64,000 nt of DNA from an uncultured Pelagibacteraceae bacterium (GCA_902610515.1 CACLVZ010000005.1:56461-120460), one strand, 5' to 3'; numbered from the stretch's first letter, positions 52,045 to 61,662 are shown. Notes: generated by a model not told the origin, from the sequence alone. Program-made: numbers and translations.

Positions 52045-53765
52045 ATATATTTGAAAACTATTTATCAAAAATAAGTAAAATTATTATAGATAATAAAAAA
52101 AATTTAAAACTATCAGTTTTAGAAAATCTAGATAATATAAATTTAGAAGTTCCCCCAGATCATTTAGATTATGATTTATCATCCAATGCTTCACTGGTTT
52201 TGGCTAAAACAAATAATCTCAATCCGATTAACTTAGCCAAGGAGATTAAAAATTTATTATTATCAAAAATAAGTGACTTTGAAGAGGTAGACATAGCGGG
52301 GCCTGGATTTTTAAATATTAAACTTTCTAAAGATGGTTATGTTGTAAATATAAATAATATATTAAAAAATAAAGAAAAATATGGATCAAAGCAATCAAAC
52401 AAAACTTATAATATAGAATTTGTTTCAGCTAATCCAACAGGTCCAATGCATGTAGGGCATTGTAGAGGAGCTGTTTTCGGCGATGTTTTATCTAACTTGT
52501 TATCTTTTAACGGGAACAAGGTAGTAAAAGAATATTATATAAATGATTACGGAAATCAAATCTACAATTTCGTAGAGTCGGTTTATTTCAGAATGAGAGA
52601 AGTTAAATTTAAAGATAAATTTATTTTAAAAAAAAATTTATATCCTGGAGAGTATATAAAGGAAATTGCTAAAAATATTCTTAAAAATAATAAAAATATT
52701 AATATTGAAAATCTTGATAATTGTTTCGAGGAATTAAAAAAAATTTCTCTACAAGAGTCAATGACTTCAATTAAAAATGATTTAAAAAAACTTGGCATAC
52801 AGCATGATAATTTCTCCTCAGAATCAGATTTGGTTAAACAAAACTTGGTAGGTAAAGCAGTAAAAGATCTTCAAAGTAAAAATTTTGTAGAGGAAGGTTA
52901 CCTTAACCCACCAAAAGGTGAAATACCTAAAGATTGGAAAAAAATTAAAAGACTTTTATTTAAATCAACAGAGTTTGGGGATGACACAGATAGAGCATTG
53001 CAAAAGAATGACGGATCTTGGACCTACTTTGCAAATGATGTTGCATATCATTACGATAAAATATTAAAGAAATATGACAATTTAATAAACATCCTTGGTG
53101 CCGATCATACAGGATACATTAAAAGAATTACTGGCGCCGTTTCAGCTTTATCTAATAAAAAAGTAAAACTGAATTGTAAAGTTTGTCAGTTAGTTAAACT
53201 TTATAAAAACGGGCAACCCTTTAAAATGTCAAAAAGGGCAGGTGATTTTATCTCTGCTAACGAACTATTGAATGAAGTTAACAAAGACTCAATAAGATTT
53301 ATGATGTTAAATAGAAGTAATGACGTTGAGCTAGATTTTGATTTTGAAAAGGTAAAAGAAAAAACAAAAGATAATCCAGTTTTTTACGTACAATACGCAT
53401 ACGCCAGAATTAATTCAATTATAAGAACACTTAAAATTAATTTAAATGATTTAGTTTCAATTGACACCCAAACTTTTCAACCAAATGAATATGAAGATAA
53501 AATATTGAGAAAAATATTTGAGTGGCCAAAAATAATTGAATCTGCATCTTATAAATTAGAACCTCATAAAATTCCTTTTTATTTATATGATTTATCAACA
53601 TTATTTCATTCTTATTGGAGCAAAGGAAATGAAAATAGCAAATTTAAACTTTTGCAAAATGGAAGGATTAAAAAAAAGGATTCTTTAATATATATTTTAC
53701 TTATTGCAATAGTCATAAAAAATGGAATGAAAATTCTTGGGGTTTCACTACCTGAAAAAATGTAA
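52041..53765 (+). CDS. argS: Arginyl-tRNA synthetase
   Basis: The 574-residue class I synthetase has the N-terminal additional domain (Add-1), SANPTGPMHVGHCRGAVFGD with the HIGH-like HVGH, ILGADHTGYIKRI, and KMSKRAGDFIS (KMSKS variant). The C-terminal DALR anticodon-binding domain ends with the conserved GVSLPEKM. It starts within the dgt stop and ends on the start of the small membrane gene. The gene order dgt-argS-(SPOR)-nagZ-scpA is conserved in the class. Confidence 0.97.
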   Translation: MNIFENYLSKISKIIIDNKKNLKLSVLENLDNINLEVPPDHLDYDLSSNASLVLAKTNNLNPINLAKEIKNLLLSKISDFEEVDIAGPGFLNIKLSKDGYVVNINNILKNKEKYGSKQSNKTYNIEFVSANPTGPMHVGHCRGAVFGDVLSNLLSFNGNKVVKEYYINDYGNQIYNFVESVYFRMREVKFKDKFILKKNLYPGEYIKEIAKNILKNNKNINIENLDNCFEELKKISLQESMTSIKNDLKKLGIQHDNFSSESDLVKQNLVGKAVKDLQSKNFVEEGYLNPPKGEIPKDWKKIKRLLFKSTEFGDDTDRALQKNDGSWTYFANDVAYHYDKILKKYDNLINILGADHTGYIKRITGAVSALSNKKVKLNCKVCQLVKLYKNGQPFKMSKRAGDFISANELLNEVNKDSIRFMMLNRSNDVELDFDFEKVKEKTKDNPVFYVQYAYARINSIIRTLKINLNDLVSIDTQTFQPNEYEDKILRKIFEWPKIIESASYKLEPHKIPFYLYDLSTLFHSYWSKGNENSKFKLLQNGRIKKKDSLIYILLIAIVIKNGMKILGVSLPEKM

Positions 53766-54022
53766 TGAAAAAATCCATTAATATATTTATGCTGTTATTA
53801 ATTGGGATATTTATAATATCAATCTTTAAGTATTATTCTTCAAATAAAAATTTAGATACTAAAAATTTTAATCGTTCAAATATAGATCAAATTCTTAAAA
53901 GCAAAATAAACAATTTACCAATTTTGACAAATGATACTGATAATGTAATAGAATTTAATAATTCAATTGATGATAGTATTAATCAAGAAAAAAACCGAAA
54001 TTTTTGGAATTTATTAAAATAA
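53765..54022 (+). CDS. Small membrane-anchored protein at the SPOR locus
   Basis: An 85-residue protein with one N-terminal membrane segment (IFMLLLIGIFIISIFKYY) and a short polar tail. In other alphaproteobacteria this position between argS and nagZ is taken by a SPOR-domain protein, with an N-terminal membrane helix and a C-terminal peptidoglycan-binding SPOR domain. Here the tail is far too short for a SPOR domain, so it appears to be a shrunken version that kept the anchor. I cannot show homology from sequence alone. It overlaps argS by one base and is one base from nagZ. Confidence 0.65.
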   Translation: MKKSINIFMLLLIGIFIISIFKYYSSNKNLDTKNFNRSNIDQILKSKINNLPILTNDTDNVIEFNNSIDDSINQEKNRNFWNLLK

Positions 54023-54023
54023 A

Positions 54024-54968
54024 ATGAAAAAAAAAGCGATAATTATAAGTATTAAAGGCACAAAATTATCAAAATTTGAAAAAAAAATTTTAAGAGAAGA
54101 AAATCCCTGGGGCATTATTTTATTTAAAAGAAATTTAAAATCTTTTGTTCAAATAAAACAGCTCACAAATCAAATTAAAATACTATCAAAAAATAAACAC
54201 TTTCCCATTATGATCGATGAAGAGGGTAAAACAGTGTCAAGATTAAAGAGTATAATTAATCATAATTTTAATTGTACTTTTTTTGGATGTTTATTCAAAG
54301 TTGATAGAAATTTTTGTATAAAAATATATAAACAATATATTGATTCATTAAGCAAAATCTTGTTAGAGCTAGGGATTAATATTAATACAATACCAGTTTT
54401 AGATGTTTTAAGAAACTCAACTAATAAAGTAATTGGAAAACGAAGTTTTTCAAAAGATAAAAAAATTGTTAAAAATCTGGGAAAATTAACTGTTAATTAT
54501 TTACATAACAATAAAATTGCTGCCGTAATAAAACATATACCTGGACACGGAGTTTCAACAAAGGATAGTCATTCAGTAACCCCAAAAGTAGAGATGAATT
54601 TAAAAAAATTAAATAATATTGACTTTTATCCATTCAAATCTTCAAAAGCTAAATTAGCGATGACAGCTCATATTTTATATAAAAAAATAGATAAAATAAA
54701 TGTTGCTACATTTTCAAAAAAAATTATTAAAAACATAATTAGAAAAAAAATTAAATTTAATGGCATAATAATTTCTGATGATATATCTATGAAGGCATTA
54801 AAGTATGATTTGGTTAAAAATGCATTTAAATCATTAGAAGCAGGTTGTAATCTTGTTTTATATTGTGCAGGAAAAAGTGCAGAAAACAAGAAATTGTTAA
54901 AATCCATACCATACATTGATGATTTTACATCTAAAAAAACTTCGGAATTTTATAAATTTTTAAGGTAA
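54024..54968 (+). CDS. nagZ: Beta-N-acetylhexosaminidase
   Basis: A 314-residue GH3-family glycosidase that removes terminal GlcNAc from recycled peptidoglycan fragments. IMIDEEGKTVSRL is an early substrate motif. AAVIKHIPGHGVSTKDSHSV contains the K-H-F/I-P-G-H-G catalytic loop (Lys170-His171). MTAHILY and IISDDISMKAL follow; the Asp in SDD is the nucleophile. It is cytoplasmic, lacking a signal peptide. It is 9 bases before scpA, within the conserved cell-envelope and segregation cluster. Confidence 0.94.
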   Translation: MKKKAIIISIKGTKLSKFEKKILREENPWGIILFKRNLKSFVQIKQLTNQIKILSKNKHFPIMIDEEGKTVSRLKSIINHNFNCTFFGCLFKVDRNFCIKIYKQYIDSLSKILLELGININTIPVLDVLRNSTNKVIGKRSFSKDKKIVKNLGKLTVNYLHNNKIAAVIKHIPGHGVSTKDSHSVTPKVEMNLKKLNNIDFYPFKSSKAKLAMTAHILYKKIDKINVATFSKKIIKNIIRKKIKFNGIIISDDISMKALKYDLVKNAFKSLEAGCNLVLYCAGKSAENKKLLKSIPYIDDFTSKKTSEFYKFLR

Positions 54969-54976
54969 AATTACTT

Positions 54977-55711
54977 ATGGAATCAAATAATTTAACTAAT
55001 TTATCAGTTGATATACCCAATTATAGCGGACCCTTAGAAGTTCTTCTTGATTTAGCAAAAAAACAAAAAGTTGATTTAGTACACATATCTATAACAAAAT
55101 TAGCTGATCAATTTTTAGAATTTATTAAAAATCAAAAAGAGTTAAATTTAGAAACTGCATCAGAGTTTTTATTAATGGCTACATGGTTAGCTTATTTGAA
55201 ATCAAAACTTTTACTGCCTGACGATGAAGAAGATGATTTTAAAGCCTTAGAAGTAGCTGAAAAATTAAAACTTCAATTAAAAAAATTAGAATTAATAAGA
55301 ATCTTATCGGATCAAATGCTTAAAAAAAAAAGGTTAGGTGTTCATATTTTTACTAGAGGCATGAAAGGTGGGATAAGATCAATAAATACACCAGTTTATG
55401 ACGTAACATTATATGAATTACTTAAAACATATTCATTTATTCAAATGCAGAAAACTTTCCAAAATATAAGTATTCCAAAATTACCTGTTTTCACAACAGA
55501 AGAGGGCATAAAACAAATAAAAAATAATCTTGATAAAATTACTGATTGGAAACATATAGTTGAGCTCATTCCAAAATTTTATATAGATAATAAAATGAAT
55601 AGAACTGGAATTGCTGGTATTTTTGCAGCAAGTCTTGAGTTAACAAAAGAGGGCGTTGTATCTGTATTCCAAAAACAAAGTTTTGATAAATTACTAATTA
55701 AAAAATCATAA
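54977..55711 (+). CDS. scpA: Segregation and condensation protein A
   Basis: A 244-residue kleisin, the bridging subunit of the SMC complex. YSGPLEVLLDLAKKQKVDLVHISITKLADQFLEFI is the N-terminal motif; ASEFLLMATWLAYLKSKLLLP follows. The C-terminal winged-helix part ends with GIAGIFAASLELTKEGVVSVFQKQSF. It is followed by scpB after a single base. ScpA binds the SMC head and ScpB dimers to organise the chromosome. Confidence 0.95.
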   Translation: MESNNLTNLSVDIPNYSGPLEVLLDLAKKQKVDLVHISITKLADQFLEFIKNQKELNLETASEFLLMATWLAYLKSKLLLPDDEEDDFKALEVAEKLKLQLKKLELIRILSDQMLKKKRLGVHIFTRGMKGGIRSINTPVYDVTLYELLKTYSFIQMQKTFQNISIPKLPVFTTEEGIKQIKNNLDKITDWKHIVELIPKFYIDNKMNRTGIAGIFAASLELTKEGVVSVFQKQSFDKLLIKKS

Positions 55712-55712
55712 A

Positions 55713-56399
55713 ATGAAAAATAAAAAAAAAGCTAACATTATTGATTTTCCAACTTCTCCCACAAAACTTGAAAGACAAGTTGAAGCAATTCTATTCGCTG
55801 CTTCAGAACCACTTGATGTTGAAACTATTGAGAAAAGACTGCAAACTTCAACTAATTTAAATAAAGTTCTAGAGAACCTTCAAGAAATATATAAAAAAAG
55901 AGGAATAAATTTAGTTTGTATTAAAAGTAAATGGTCTTTCAGAACCGCAAGTGATTTATCAAAACTAATGGCACTGCAAAAATCTACTCAAAAAAAGTTG
56001 TCAAAAGCTACAATAGAAACATTATCTATAATTGTATATCACCAACCCGTTACAAGATCTGAGATAGAGGAAATTAGAGGTGTATCATTTGCGTCTAATA
56101 CTTTAGAAACATTATTAGAGCTAGACTGGGTTAGACCATCGGGAAGAAAGGACGTGCCTGGTAAACCTATACAATACGCTACCACTGAAAATTTTTTAAA
56201 TCATTTTAATATTCAAAAATTATCTGATTTACCCACTATTGAGGAGCTTGGATCTGCAGGCTTAATCGATACTTCTACTATAGATAAATCTATTTTTGGT
56301 ACTGGAAAATTCTTTAAAGAACAGTCTATATCTGAAAAGCAGAACATTTATGAAGATATTGATGAAGCTATTAAAAAAGCTCCTGATGAAGAAAAATAA
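55713..56399 (+). CDS. scpB: Segregation and condensation protein B
   Basis: The 228-residue protein consists of two winged-helix domains. LERQVEAILFAASEPLDVETIEKRL opens the first. KATIETLSIIVYHQPVTRSEIEEIRGV begins the second, and DWVRPSGRKDVPGKPIQYATTENFLNHF closes it. These are hallmark ScpB sequences. It forms the condensin complex with ScpA and SMC. The short C-terminal tail is charged. tatA follows after 41 bases. Confidence 0.95.
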   Translation: MKNKKKANIIDFPTSPTKLERQVEAILFAASEPLDVETIEKRLQTSTNLNKVLENLQEIYKKRGINLVCIKSKWSFRTASDLSKLMALQKSTQKKLSKATIETLSIIVYHQPVTRSEIEEIRGVSFASNTLETLLELDWVRPSGRKDVPGKPIQYATTENFLNHFNIQKLSDLPTIEELGSAGLIDTSTIDKSIFGTGKFFKEQSISEKQNIYEDIDEAIKKAPDEEK

Positions 56400-56440
56400 G
56401 TATATTTATTTAAGTCTTTTTATTGTATATATTTAAAATT

Positions 56441-56638
56441 ATGGGAATTAGTTTTTGGCAAATTGCTATTGTTGTGGTGCTTGTTGTTTTACTCTTTGGT
56501 AGAGGGAAGATATCAAGTTTAATGGGCGATGTTGCTAAAGGAATCAAGAGTTTTAAAAAAGGGTTGTCTGATGATAATTCGACAACAAATCAAGACGACA
56601 ATTCTAAGTCTGACAACTCTGACACTGAAAATAAATAA
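56441..56638 (+). CDS. tatA: Twin-arginine translocase subunit TatA
   Basis: The start is set at ATG 56441 ([20 protein letters not shown]), giving 65 residues; an upstream ATG at 56423 would add a non-conserved extension. A single membrane helix ending at FGRGKI is followed by the amphipathic helix ([17 protein letters not shown]) and an acidic Asp/Ser/Asn-rich tail. These are typical of TatA, which multimerises to form the translocation pore. It is followed by tatB 5 bases later. Confidence 0.93.
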   Translation: MGISFWQIAIVVVLVVLLFGRGKISSLMGDVAKGIKSFKKGLSDDNSTTNQDDNSKSDNSDTENK

Positions 56639-56643
56639 CAAAA

Positions 56644-56877
56644 ATGCCTCAAATTGGATGGTTAGAGATTGTATCAATTATAATCATTTCAATATTAATT
56701 TTAGGCCCCAAAGAATTTCCCATTGCTCTCAAAAAAATTGGTTCTTTCATAGGTAGAATTAAAAACACTTTAAGTAATTTTCAAAAAGAAGTATCAGCAG
56801 TTACTGAAGACATAGATTTAGAGGAAAAAGTTCAAAAGAATAACAAAATTAAAAAAGATTTAGATAAAAATGGCTGA
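56644..56877 (+). CDS. tatB: Twin-arginine translocase subunit TatB
   Basis: A 77-residue TatA/B-family protein. The helix IVSIIIISILILGPKEFPIALKKIG carries the LGPKEFP motif typical of TatB (with the Glu/Pro in the hinge), followed by an amphipathic stretch (IGRIKNTLSNFQKEVSAV). It is short for TatB because the variable C-terminal part is reduced. It overlaps tatC by 8 bases. Confidence 0.92.
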   Translation: MPQIGWLEIVSIIIISILILGPKEFPIALKKIGSFIGRIKNTLSNFQKEVSAVTEDIDLEEKVQKNNKIKKDLDKNG

Positions 56878-57631
56878 TAGTAATTCTTTTACAAGTCATT
56901 TTGTAGAACTGCGATCAAGACTATTAAATTCATTAATATTTATTTTTGCAGCATTCATAGTTTCATACATTTTTGCTGAACACATTTATAATTTTTTAGT
57001 AGAACCTTATGCTAATGCTGTAAAAGATGATCAAATTTCTAGACGTTTAATATTTACAGCTTTACATGAAACTTTTATTACTTACATAAAAGTTGCTTTT
57101 TTTGCAGCAATCTTTACAGGTAGTCCATTTTTATTAATACAAATCTATAAATTTATTGCTCCTGGTCTATATAAAAATGAAAAAAAAGCTTTACTACCAT
57201 ATTTAATTTCAACACCTATACTTTTTTTAATTGGAGGTCTTCTTGTTTATTATTTAGTAATGCCATTAGCAATCAAGTTTTTCTTATCATTTGAGTCGTT
57301 CGGATCCAGCACAAGTTTGCCAATACAATTAGAGGCAAAAGTCAATGAGTACTTGTCTCTTATTATGAGATTAATTTTTGCTTTTGGAATAAGTTTTCAA
57401 TTACCAATATTATTAAATTTATTAGCAAGAATAGGAATTGTAAATTCCGAATATTTAAAAAAAAGGCGTAGATATGTAGTTGTAATTATCTTTGCATTAG
57501 CTGCAATTTTAACACCTCCAGACCCTATTACACAAGTTGGTCTAGCAATCCCTTTGTTATTACTCTATGAATTATCTATATTTACAGTTCGATTCACTGA
57601 AAAAAAAAATGAAAATATAGAAAATGCATAA
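56870..57631 (+). CDS. tatC: Twin-arginine translocase subunit TatC
   Basis: A 253-residue multi-span protein with six helices. SHFVELRSRLLNSLIFI is the signal-recognising N-terminus, and FIAPGLYKNEKKALLPYLISTPILFLIGG is the conserved loop and helix. The helix GISFQLPILLNLLARIGIV and RYVVVIIFALAAILTPPDPITQVGLAIPLLLLYE complete the signature. It is the signal peptide receptor of the Tat pathway. It overlaps tatB and serS by 8 bases each. Confidence 0.95.
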   Translation: MADSNSFTSHFVELRSRLLNSLIFIFAAFIVSYIFAEHIYNFLVEPYANAVKDDQISRRLIFTALHETFITYIKVAFFAAIFTGSPFLLIQIYKFIAPGLYKNEKKALLPYLISTPILFLIGGLLVYYLVMPLAIKFFLSFESFGSSTSLPIQLEAKVNEYLSLIMRLIFAFGISFQLPILLNLLARIGIVNSEYLKKRRRYVVVIIFALAAILTPPDPITQVGLAIPLLLLYELSIFTVRFTEKKNENIENA

Positions 57632-58871
57632 CATTAAAGATTTAAGAAAAGACTTAATAAAATTTAAAAAGAAGTTATCAGATAGAAATTTTGATTTAAG
57701 TATAGATTTGTTTAAAAGTTTAGATGAAGACAACAGAAAACTAATAACTAAGAAAGAAAAATTAGAACAGGAAAAAAAAAGTTTATCTAGATCTGCAGAT
57801 AAGTCTAATTTTGAAAAATCTAAATTAATTTCTCAAGATATAATTAAAGTTTCGAGAGAGCAATTAAAAGCTCAAGAGAAATTAAATAATCTGTTATATA
57901 TTTTACCCAACTTAGCCTTAGATGATGTGCCAATAGGCAAAGATGATAAGTCAAATAGATTAGTTGAACAATTTGGAACAGTTAAAAAATTTTCTTTTAA
58001 ACCAAAATCTCACACAGAAATTGGTTCAATAAAGAATAACATTGATTTTACTACGTCAGTAAAATTATCTGGTTCAAGATTTGTAACTCTCAAAAGCACA
58101 GTTGCTCTTTTAGAAAGAGCCCTAATAAATTTTATGCTTGATTTGCATACTTTAGAATTTAATTATACCGAAATCTCTCCTCCTCTAATTGTCAATGAAG
58201 AAGTTATGTTCGGTACCGGTCAGCTGCCAAAATTTGAAGAGGATCAATTTGAAATTAAATTTGATAATTCAGATCAGAGAAAATATCTAATCCCTACAGC
58301 CGAGGTAGTTTTAACTAATTTAGTGAGAGAATCCTTAATAAATAGAGAGGATTTGCCTAAAAGATTTGTAGCATCCACACCTTGTTTCAGAAAAGAAGCA
58401 GGTAGTTATGGAAAAGATACAAAAGGAATGATCAGACAGCATCAATTTTACAAAGTTGAGCTGGTAAGTATTGTTGAGCCTAAAAATTGTATCATAGAAC
58501 TTAATAGAATGTTAAATTGTGCAAAAAAGGTATTAGAAAAATTGGAAATACCCTTTCAAGTAGTTTTATTATCTTCAGGAGATATGGGTTTTAGTGCAGA
58601 AAAAACTTTTGATATTGAAGTCTGGATGCCTTCTGAAAACAGATATCGAGAAATTTCGAGTTGTTCATCTTGTGGTTCTTTTCAAGCAAGAAGAATGGGT
58701 GCTAAATATAAATCTCAAAATGGCAAAGAATATGTAGGAACGTTAAATGGCTCTGGATTAGCAATTGGAAGATTAATAATAGCTTTGTTAGAGAACAATC
58801 AAAATGAAGATGGATCAATTACAATTCCAGAAGCCTTAAAAAAGTATATGAATAATTTAGATAAAATTTGA
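57624..58871 (+). CDS. serS: Seryl-tRNA synthetase
   Basis: The 415-residue class II synthetase starts with the coiled-coil tRNA-binding arm (NIKDLRKDLIKFKKKLS..., residues 1-100). Motif 2 FRKEAGSYGKDTKGMIRQHQFYKVEL and motif 3 NGSGLAIGRLIIALLEN are intact. VWMPSENRYREISSCSSCGSFQARRM is the serine/adenylate site. It overlaps tatC. In many alphaproteobacteria surE and pcm come between serS and yajC; here yajC follows after 47 bases. Confidence 0.97.
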   Translation: MHNIKDLRKDLIKFKKKLSDRNFDLSIDLFKSLDEDNRKLITKKEKLEQEKKSLSRSADKSNFEKSKLISQDIIKVSREQLKAQEKLNNLLYILPNLALDDVPIGKDDKSNRLVEQFGTVKKFSFKPKSHTEIGSIKNNIDFTTSVKLSGSRFVTLKSTVALLERALINFMLDLHTLEFNYTEISPPLIVNEEVMFGTGQLPKFEEDQFEIKFDNSDQRKYLIPTAEVVLTNLVRESLINREDLPKRFVASTPCFRKEAGSYGKDTKGMIRQHQFYKVELVSIVEPKNCIIELNRMLNCAKKVLEKLEIPFQVVLLSSGDMGFSAEKTFDIEVWMPSENRYREISSCSSCGSFQARRMGAKYKSQNGKEYVGTLNGSGLAIGRLIIALLENNQNEDGSITIPEALKKYMNNLDKI

Positions 58872-58882
58872 TAAAATTTAAC

Positions 58883-58909
58883 TTGTTAATCTAATACATT
58901 TATTATAAT
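58883..58909 (+). promoter_or_regulatory. Possible sigma-70 promoter for yajC-secDF
   Basis: TTGTTA (58883-58888) and a perfect TATAAT (58904-58909) are separated by 15 bases, slightly short of the ideal 17. They lie just before the yajC start at 58919. The only gap of note between serS and yajC holds them. Initiation would leave almost no leader, so it may be coincidental in this A/T-rich sequence. Confidence 0.3.
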
Positions 58910-58918
58910 TGTTTTTTA

Positions 58919-59203
58919 ATGAGTGGACAAGGAATTGCACAATTTATACCATTAATTCTTATTTTTGTAATATTTTACTTTTTCTTAATAAGACCTCAGC
59001 AAAAAAGGGTTAAAGATCACAAAACCATGGTAGAGTCTTTAAAGAGGGGTGATGAAGTAATAACATCAGGTGGAATAATAGGTGTTGTTGACCGTATAAT
59101 GGAAGATGATCGTATAGAGGTAATAATTGGAGAAAGTACAAAAGTTCAAATTATTAGATCAACGATAACAAGTTTATTAAAAAAAGAAGAAGTAAAAAAA
59201 TAA
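58919..59203 (+). CDS. yajC: Preprotein translocase subunit YajC
   Basis: A 94-residue single-helix protein. QFIPLILIFVIFYFFLIRPQQKRVKDHKTMV is the membrane helix followed by the RPQQKR motif. RGDEVITSGGIIGVV is the conserved cytoplasmic loop. YajC associates with SecDF near the SecYEG channel. secD follows 9 bases later. Confidence 0.95.
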   Translation: MSGQGIAQFIPLILIFVIFYFFLIRPQQKRVKDHKTMVESLKRGDEVITSGGIIGVVDRIMEDDRIEVIIGESTKVQIIRSTITSLLKKEEVKK

Positions 59204-59212
59204 TTCTTTTTC

Positions 59213-60757
59213 GTGCTAAACTTTTCTAAAATAAATGTTATTTCTATTTATTTAATTTTTATTGTTATATCTGTTTTTTCAATATTAAATTTTCAAAAAG
59301 CTGAAAAATTTCCAATTGATAAAAAAGTAAATCTAGGATTAGATTTACAGGGCGGCTCTTATTTACTACTTGAAATAAATTCCGATACTTTAATTGAAGA
59401 AAAAATTCAATCTAAAGTAATACCTTTAAAAAAATTACTGAAGGACAATAATTTAAATTATTCTAATTTTAAGATAAATAAAAAAACATTAAATTTTCAA
59501 ATAGACAATGTTGATACTTTTGAATTAGTTTTCTTCTCTAAAAAAAATAATATTGTAAATCCTTTTATTGATAATTATAGATCTTTTGAACTAGATTATA
59601 AAAAATCAAATACTAATGAAATTGAAGTCTCCTTTTCTAAGTTTGGACTTTTAACTATTAATAATTCTGCATTAAAACAGTCTATTGAAATTGTTAGGCG
59701 AAGAATCGATGATGTTGGGACGAAAGAACCAACAATCTTACAAAGAGGAGAAAAAAGAATTTTAGTTGAGTTACCTGGCTTAAAAGATCCTGATCGAATT
59801 AAGAAACTCTTGGGTAAAACTGCTCAATTAAACTTTAGACTGGTTAATAATAATACTGAGTTTGGAGTTGACGAGTTAGCTTCTGAAACTGGTGAAATGT
59901 TAAAAATAAGTAAAAGAATAGTAATGAGTGGAGAAAACTTAATCGACGCTCAACCAAGTATTCAAAATCAAGAAAATGAGCCGACAGTATCTTTTACTTT
60001 GGATAGGCTTGGTGCTCAAAAATTTGGAAGAGCAACTACTGATAATGTAGGAAAAAGATTGGCAATAATTCTTGACGGCAAGATAATTAGTGCCCCAAAT
60101 ATAAATGAACCAATTACATCTGGTAGCGGAGTGATTTCAGGAAACTTTACATTTCAAGAAGCTACAGATCTTGCTTTATTACTTCGCTCAGGCGCATTAC
60201 CAACTCCTCTTGATATTGTTGAGGAGAGAACTGTTGGACCGGACCTAGGTGAGGACTCTATAAAATCAGGGTTAACTTCACTTATCGTAGGTTTTTTACT
60301 AGTAATTATATTTATGTTTTATAAATATAAAATTTTTGGACTAGTTGCTAATACAGCCTTAGTCGCCAATCTTTTGATGTTGATTGGTGTTCTAACAATT
60401 TTAGAAGCAACCTTAACATTACCAGGTATAGCTGGGATAATTTTAACAGTTGGTATGGCCGTAGATGCAAATGTTTTAATTTTTGAAAGAATTAAAGAAG
60501 AATTAAAAACTGAAAAGTCAATTATTCATGCATTTGACTCAGGTTATTCTAAAGCAAAAATAACTGTTTTAGACGCAAATATAACAACACTCATAGCTGC
60601 AGTTATTTTATTTGTATTTGGCTCAGGACCAGTAAAGGGTTTTGCAATAACATTAGGAATTGGAATTATTACAACTCTATTTACAGCATACTTTTTGGCA
60701 AGACATCTAACTTCAATTATAGTTTTAAAAAATAAAAATAAAGAAGTAAAAATTTAA
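59213..60757 (+). CDS. secD: Protein translocase subunit SecD
   Basis: A 514-residue membrane protein that drives late translocation using the proton gradient. It starts with GTG at 59213. LGLDLQGGSYLLLEI is the periplasmic start of the P1 domain. IVRRRIDDVGTKEPTI and ILDGKIISAPNINEPITSGSGVISG follow. The transmembrane part has GLTSLIVGFLLVIIF and the VDANVLIFERIKEELK motif. The end abuts secF as TAATG. A start further downstream is possible, but this keeps the first helix. Confidence 0.96.
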   Translation: MLNFSKINVISIYLIFIVISVFSILNFQKAEKFPIDKKVNLGLDLQGGSYLLLEINSDTLIEEKIQSKVIPLKKLLKDNNLNYSNFKINKKTLNFQIDNVDTFELVFFSKKNNIVNPFIDNYRSFELDYKKSNTNEIEVSFSKFGLLTINNSALKQSIEIVRRRIDDVGTKEPTILQRGEKRILVELPGLKDPDRIKKLLGKTAQLNFRLVNNNTEFGVDELASETGEMLKISKRIVMSGENLIDAQPSIQNQENEPTVSFTLDRLGAQKFGRATTDNVGKRLAIILDGKIISAPNINEPITSGSGVISGNFTFQEATDLALLLRSGALPTPLDIVEERTVGPDLGEDSIKSGLTSLIVGFLLVIIFMFYKYKIFGLVANTALVANLLMLIGVLTILEATLTLPGIAGIILTVGMAVDANVLIFERIKEELKTEKSIIHAFDSGYSKAKITVLDANITTLIAAVILFVFGSGPVKGFAITLGIGIITTLFTAYFLARHLTSIIVLKNKNKEVKI

Positions 60758-61662
60758 TGATTGGAAATATTAATTTTGTATCAAGTTTTAAAAAAGCAAA
60801 TATCGTTTCAATTACTGTATTTATAATAAGTATACTATTTATCCTTTTTAAAGGTCTTAATTATGGAATTGACTTTAAGGGGGGAACTCTCATAGAATTG
60901 AGAACTGACACATCTACAAAAGCTTCCTCAATAAGAAATTCTTTAAATTCGATGAATTTAGGAGATATAAACGTTAAGAAATTTGGTAAAGATGGTGATT
61001 ATTTGATTAAGGTAGAACAAAAAAATATAAAAAATAGTGATCTAATTCCAAGTATAAAAAAAACATTAAAAAACAATTTAAATTCAGAAATCGATTTTAG
61101 GAGAGTAGAGAATGTTGGTCCAAAAGTAAGTGCAGAATTATTAGAGTCCTCTATTATTGCAATATCTTTAGCTTTAGCCGCTATGCTTTTTTATATATGG
61201 GTTAGGTTTGAATGGCAGTTTAGCGTAGGTTCGATTATTGCATTATTACATGATGTAGTAATTACGCTAGGTCTCTTTTCTTTATTATCTCTAGAAATAA
61301 ATTTATCTATTATTGCTGCAGTGCTTACAATTGTTGGTTATTCAATGAATGATACAGTTGTAATTTATGACCGAATTAGAGAAAATTTACTTAAATATAG
61401 CAAAATAAGTATAAGCGATGTTTCAAATTTATCAATTAACGAAACACTAGCAAGAACAATTATAACATCAGTTACAACACTTTTAGCCTTATTATCAATT
61501 TATATACTTGGTGGAGAAATATTGAGGGGATTTTCTTTTGCAATGATTTTAGGAGTAATAATTGGTACTTACTCATCAATATTTGTTGCTTCTCCAATTT
61601 TGAAATTTTTTAAAGTTAGTTCTAAAACCTTAGAAAAAGATGAGCAAAGAATTGAACCCTAA
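60757..61662 (+). CDS. secF: Protein translocase subunit SecF
   Basis: A 301-residue partner of SecD. GLNYGIDFKGGTLIELRTD is the N-terminal periplasmic motif. VGPKVSAELLESSIIAISLALAAMLFYIWVRFEW, ALLHDVVITLGLFSL and VGYSMNDTVVIYDRIRENL are the conserved membrane signatures. It begins on the secD stop. The gene to its right is on the opposite strand with no gap (end 61662, next end 61663). Confidence 0.96.
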   Translation: MIGNINFVSSFKKANIVSITVFIISILFILFKGLNYGIDFKGGTLIELRTDTSTKASSIRNSLNSMNLGDINVKKFGKDGDYLIKVEQKNIKNSDLIPSIKKTLKNNLNSEIDFRRVENVGPKVSAELLESSIIAISLALAAMLFYIWVRFEWQFSVGSIIALLHDVVITLGLFSLLSLEINLSIIAAVLTIVGYSMNDTVVIYDRIRENLLKYSKISISDVSNLSINETLARTIITSVTTLLALLSIYILGGEILRGFSFAMILGVIIGTYSSIFVASPILKFFKVSSKTLEKDEQRIEP

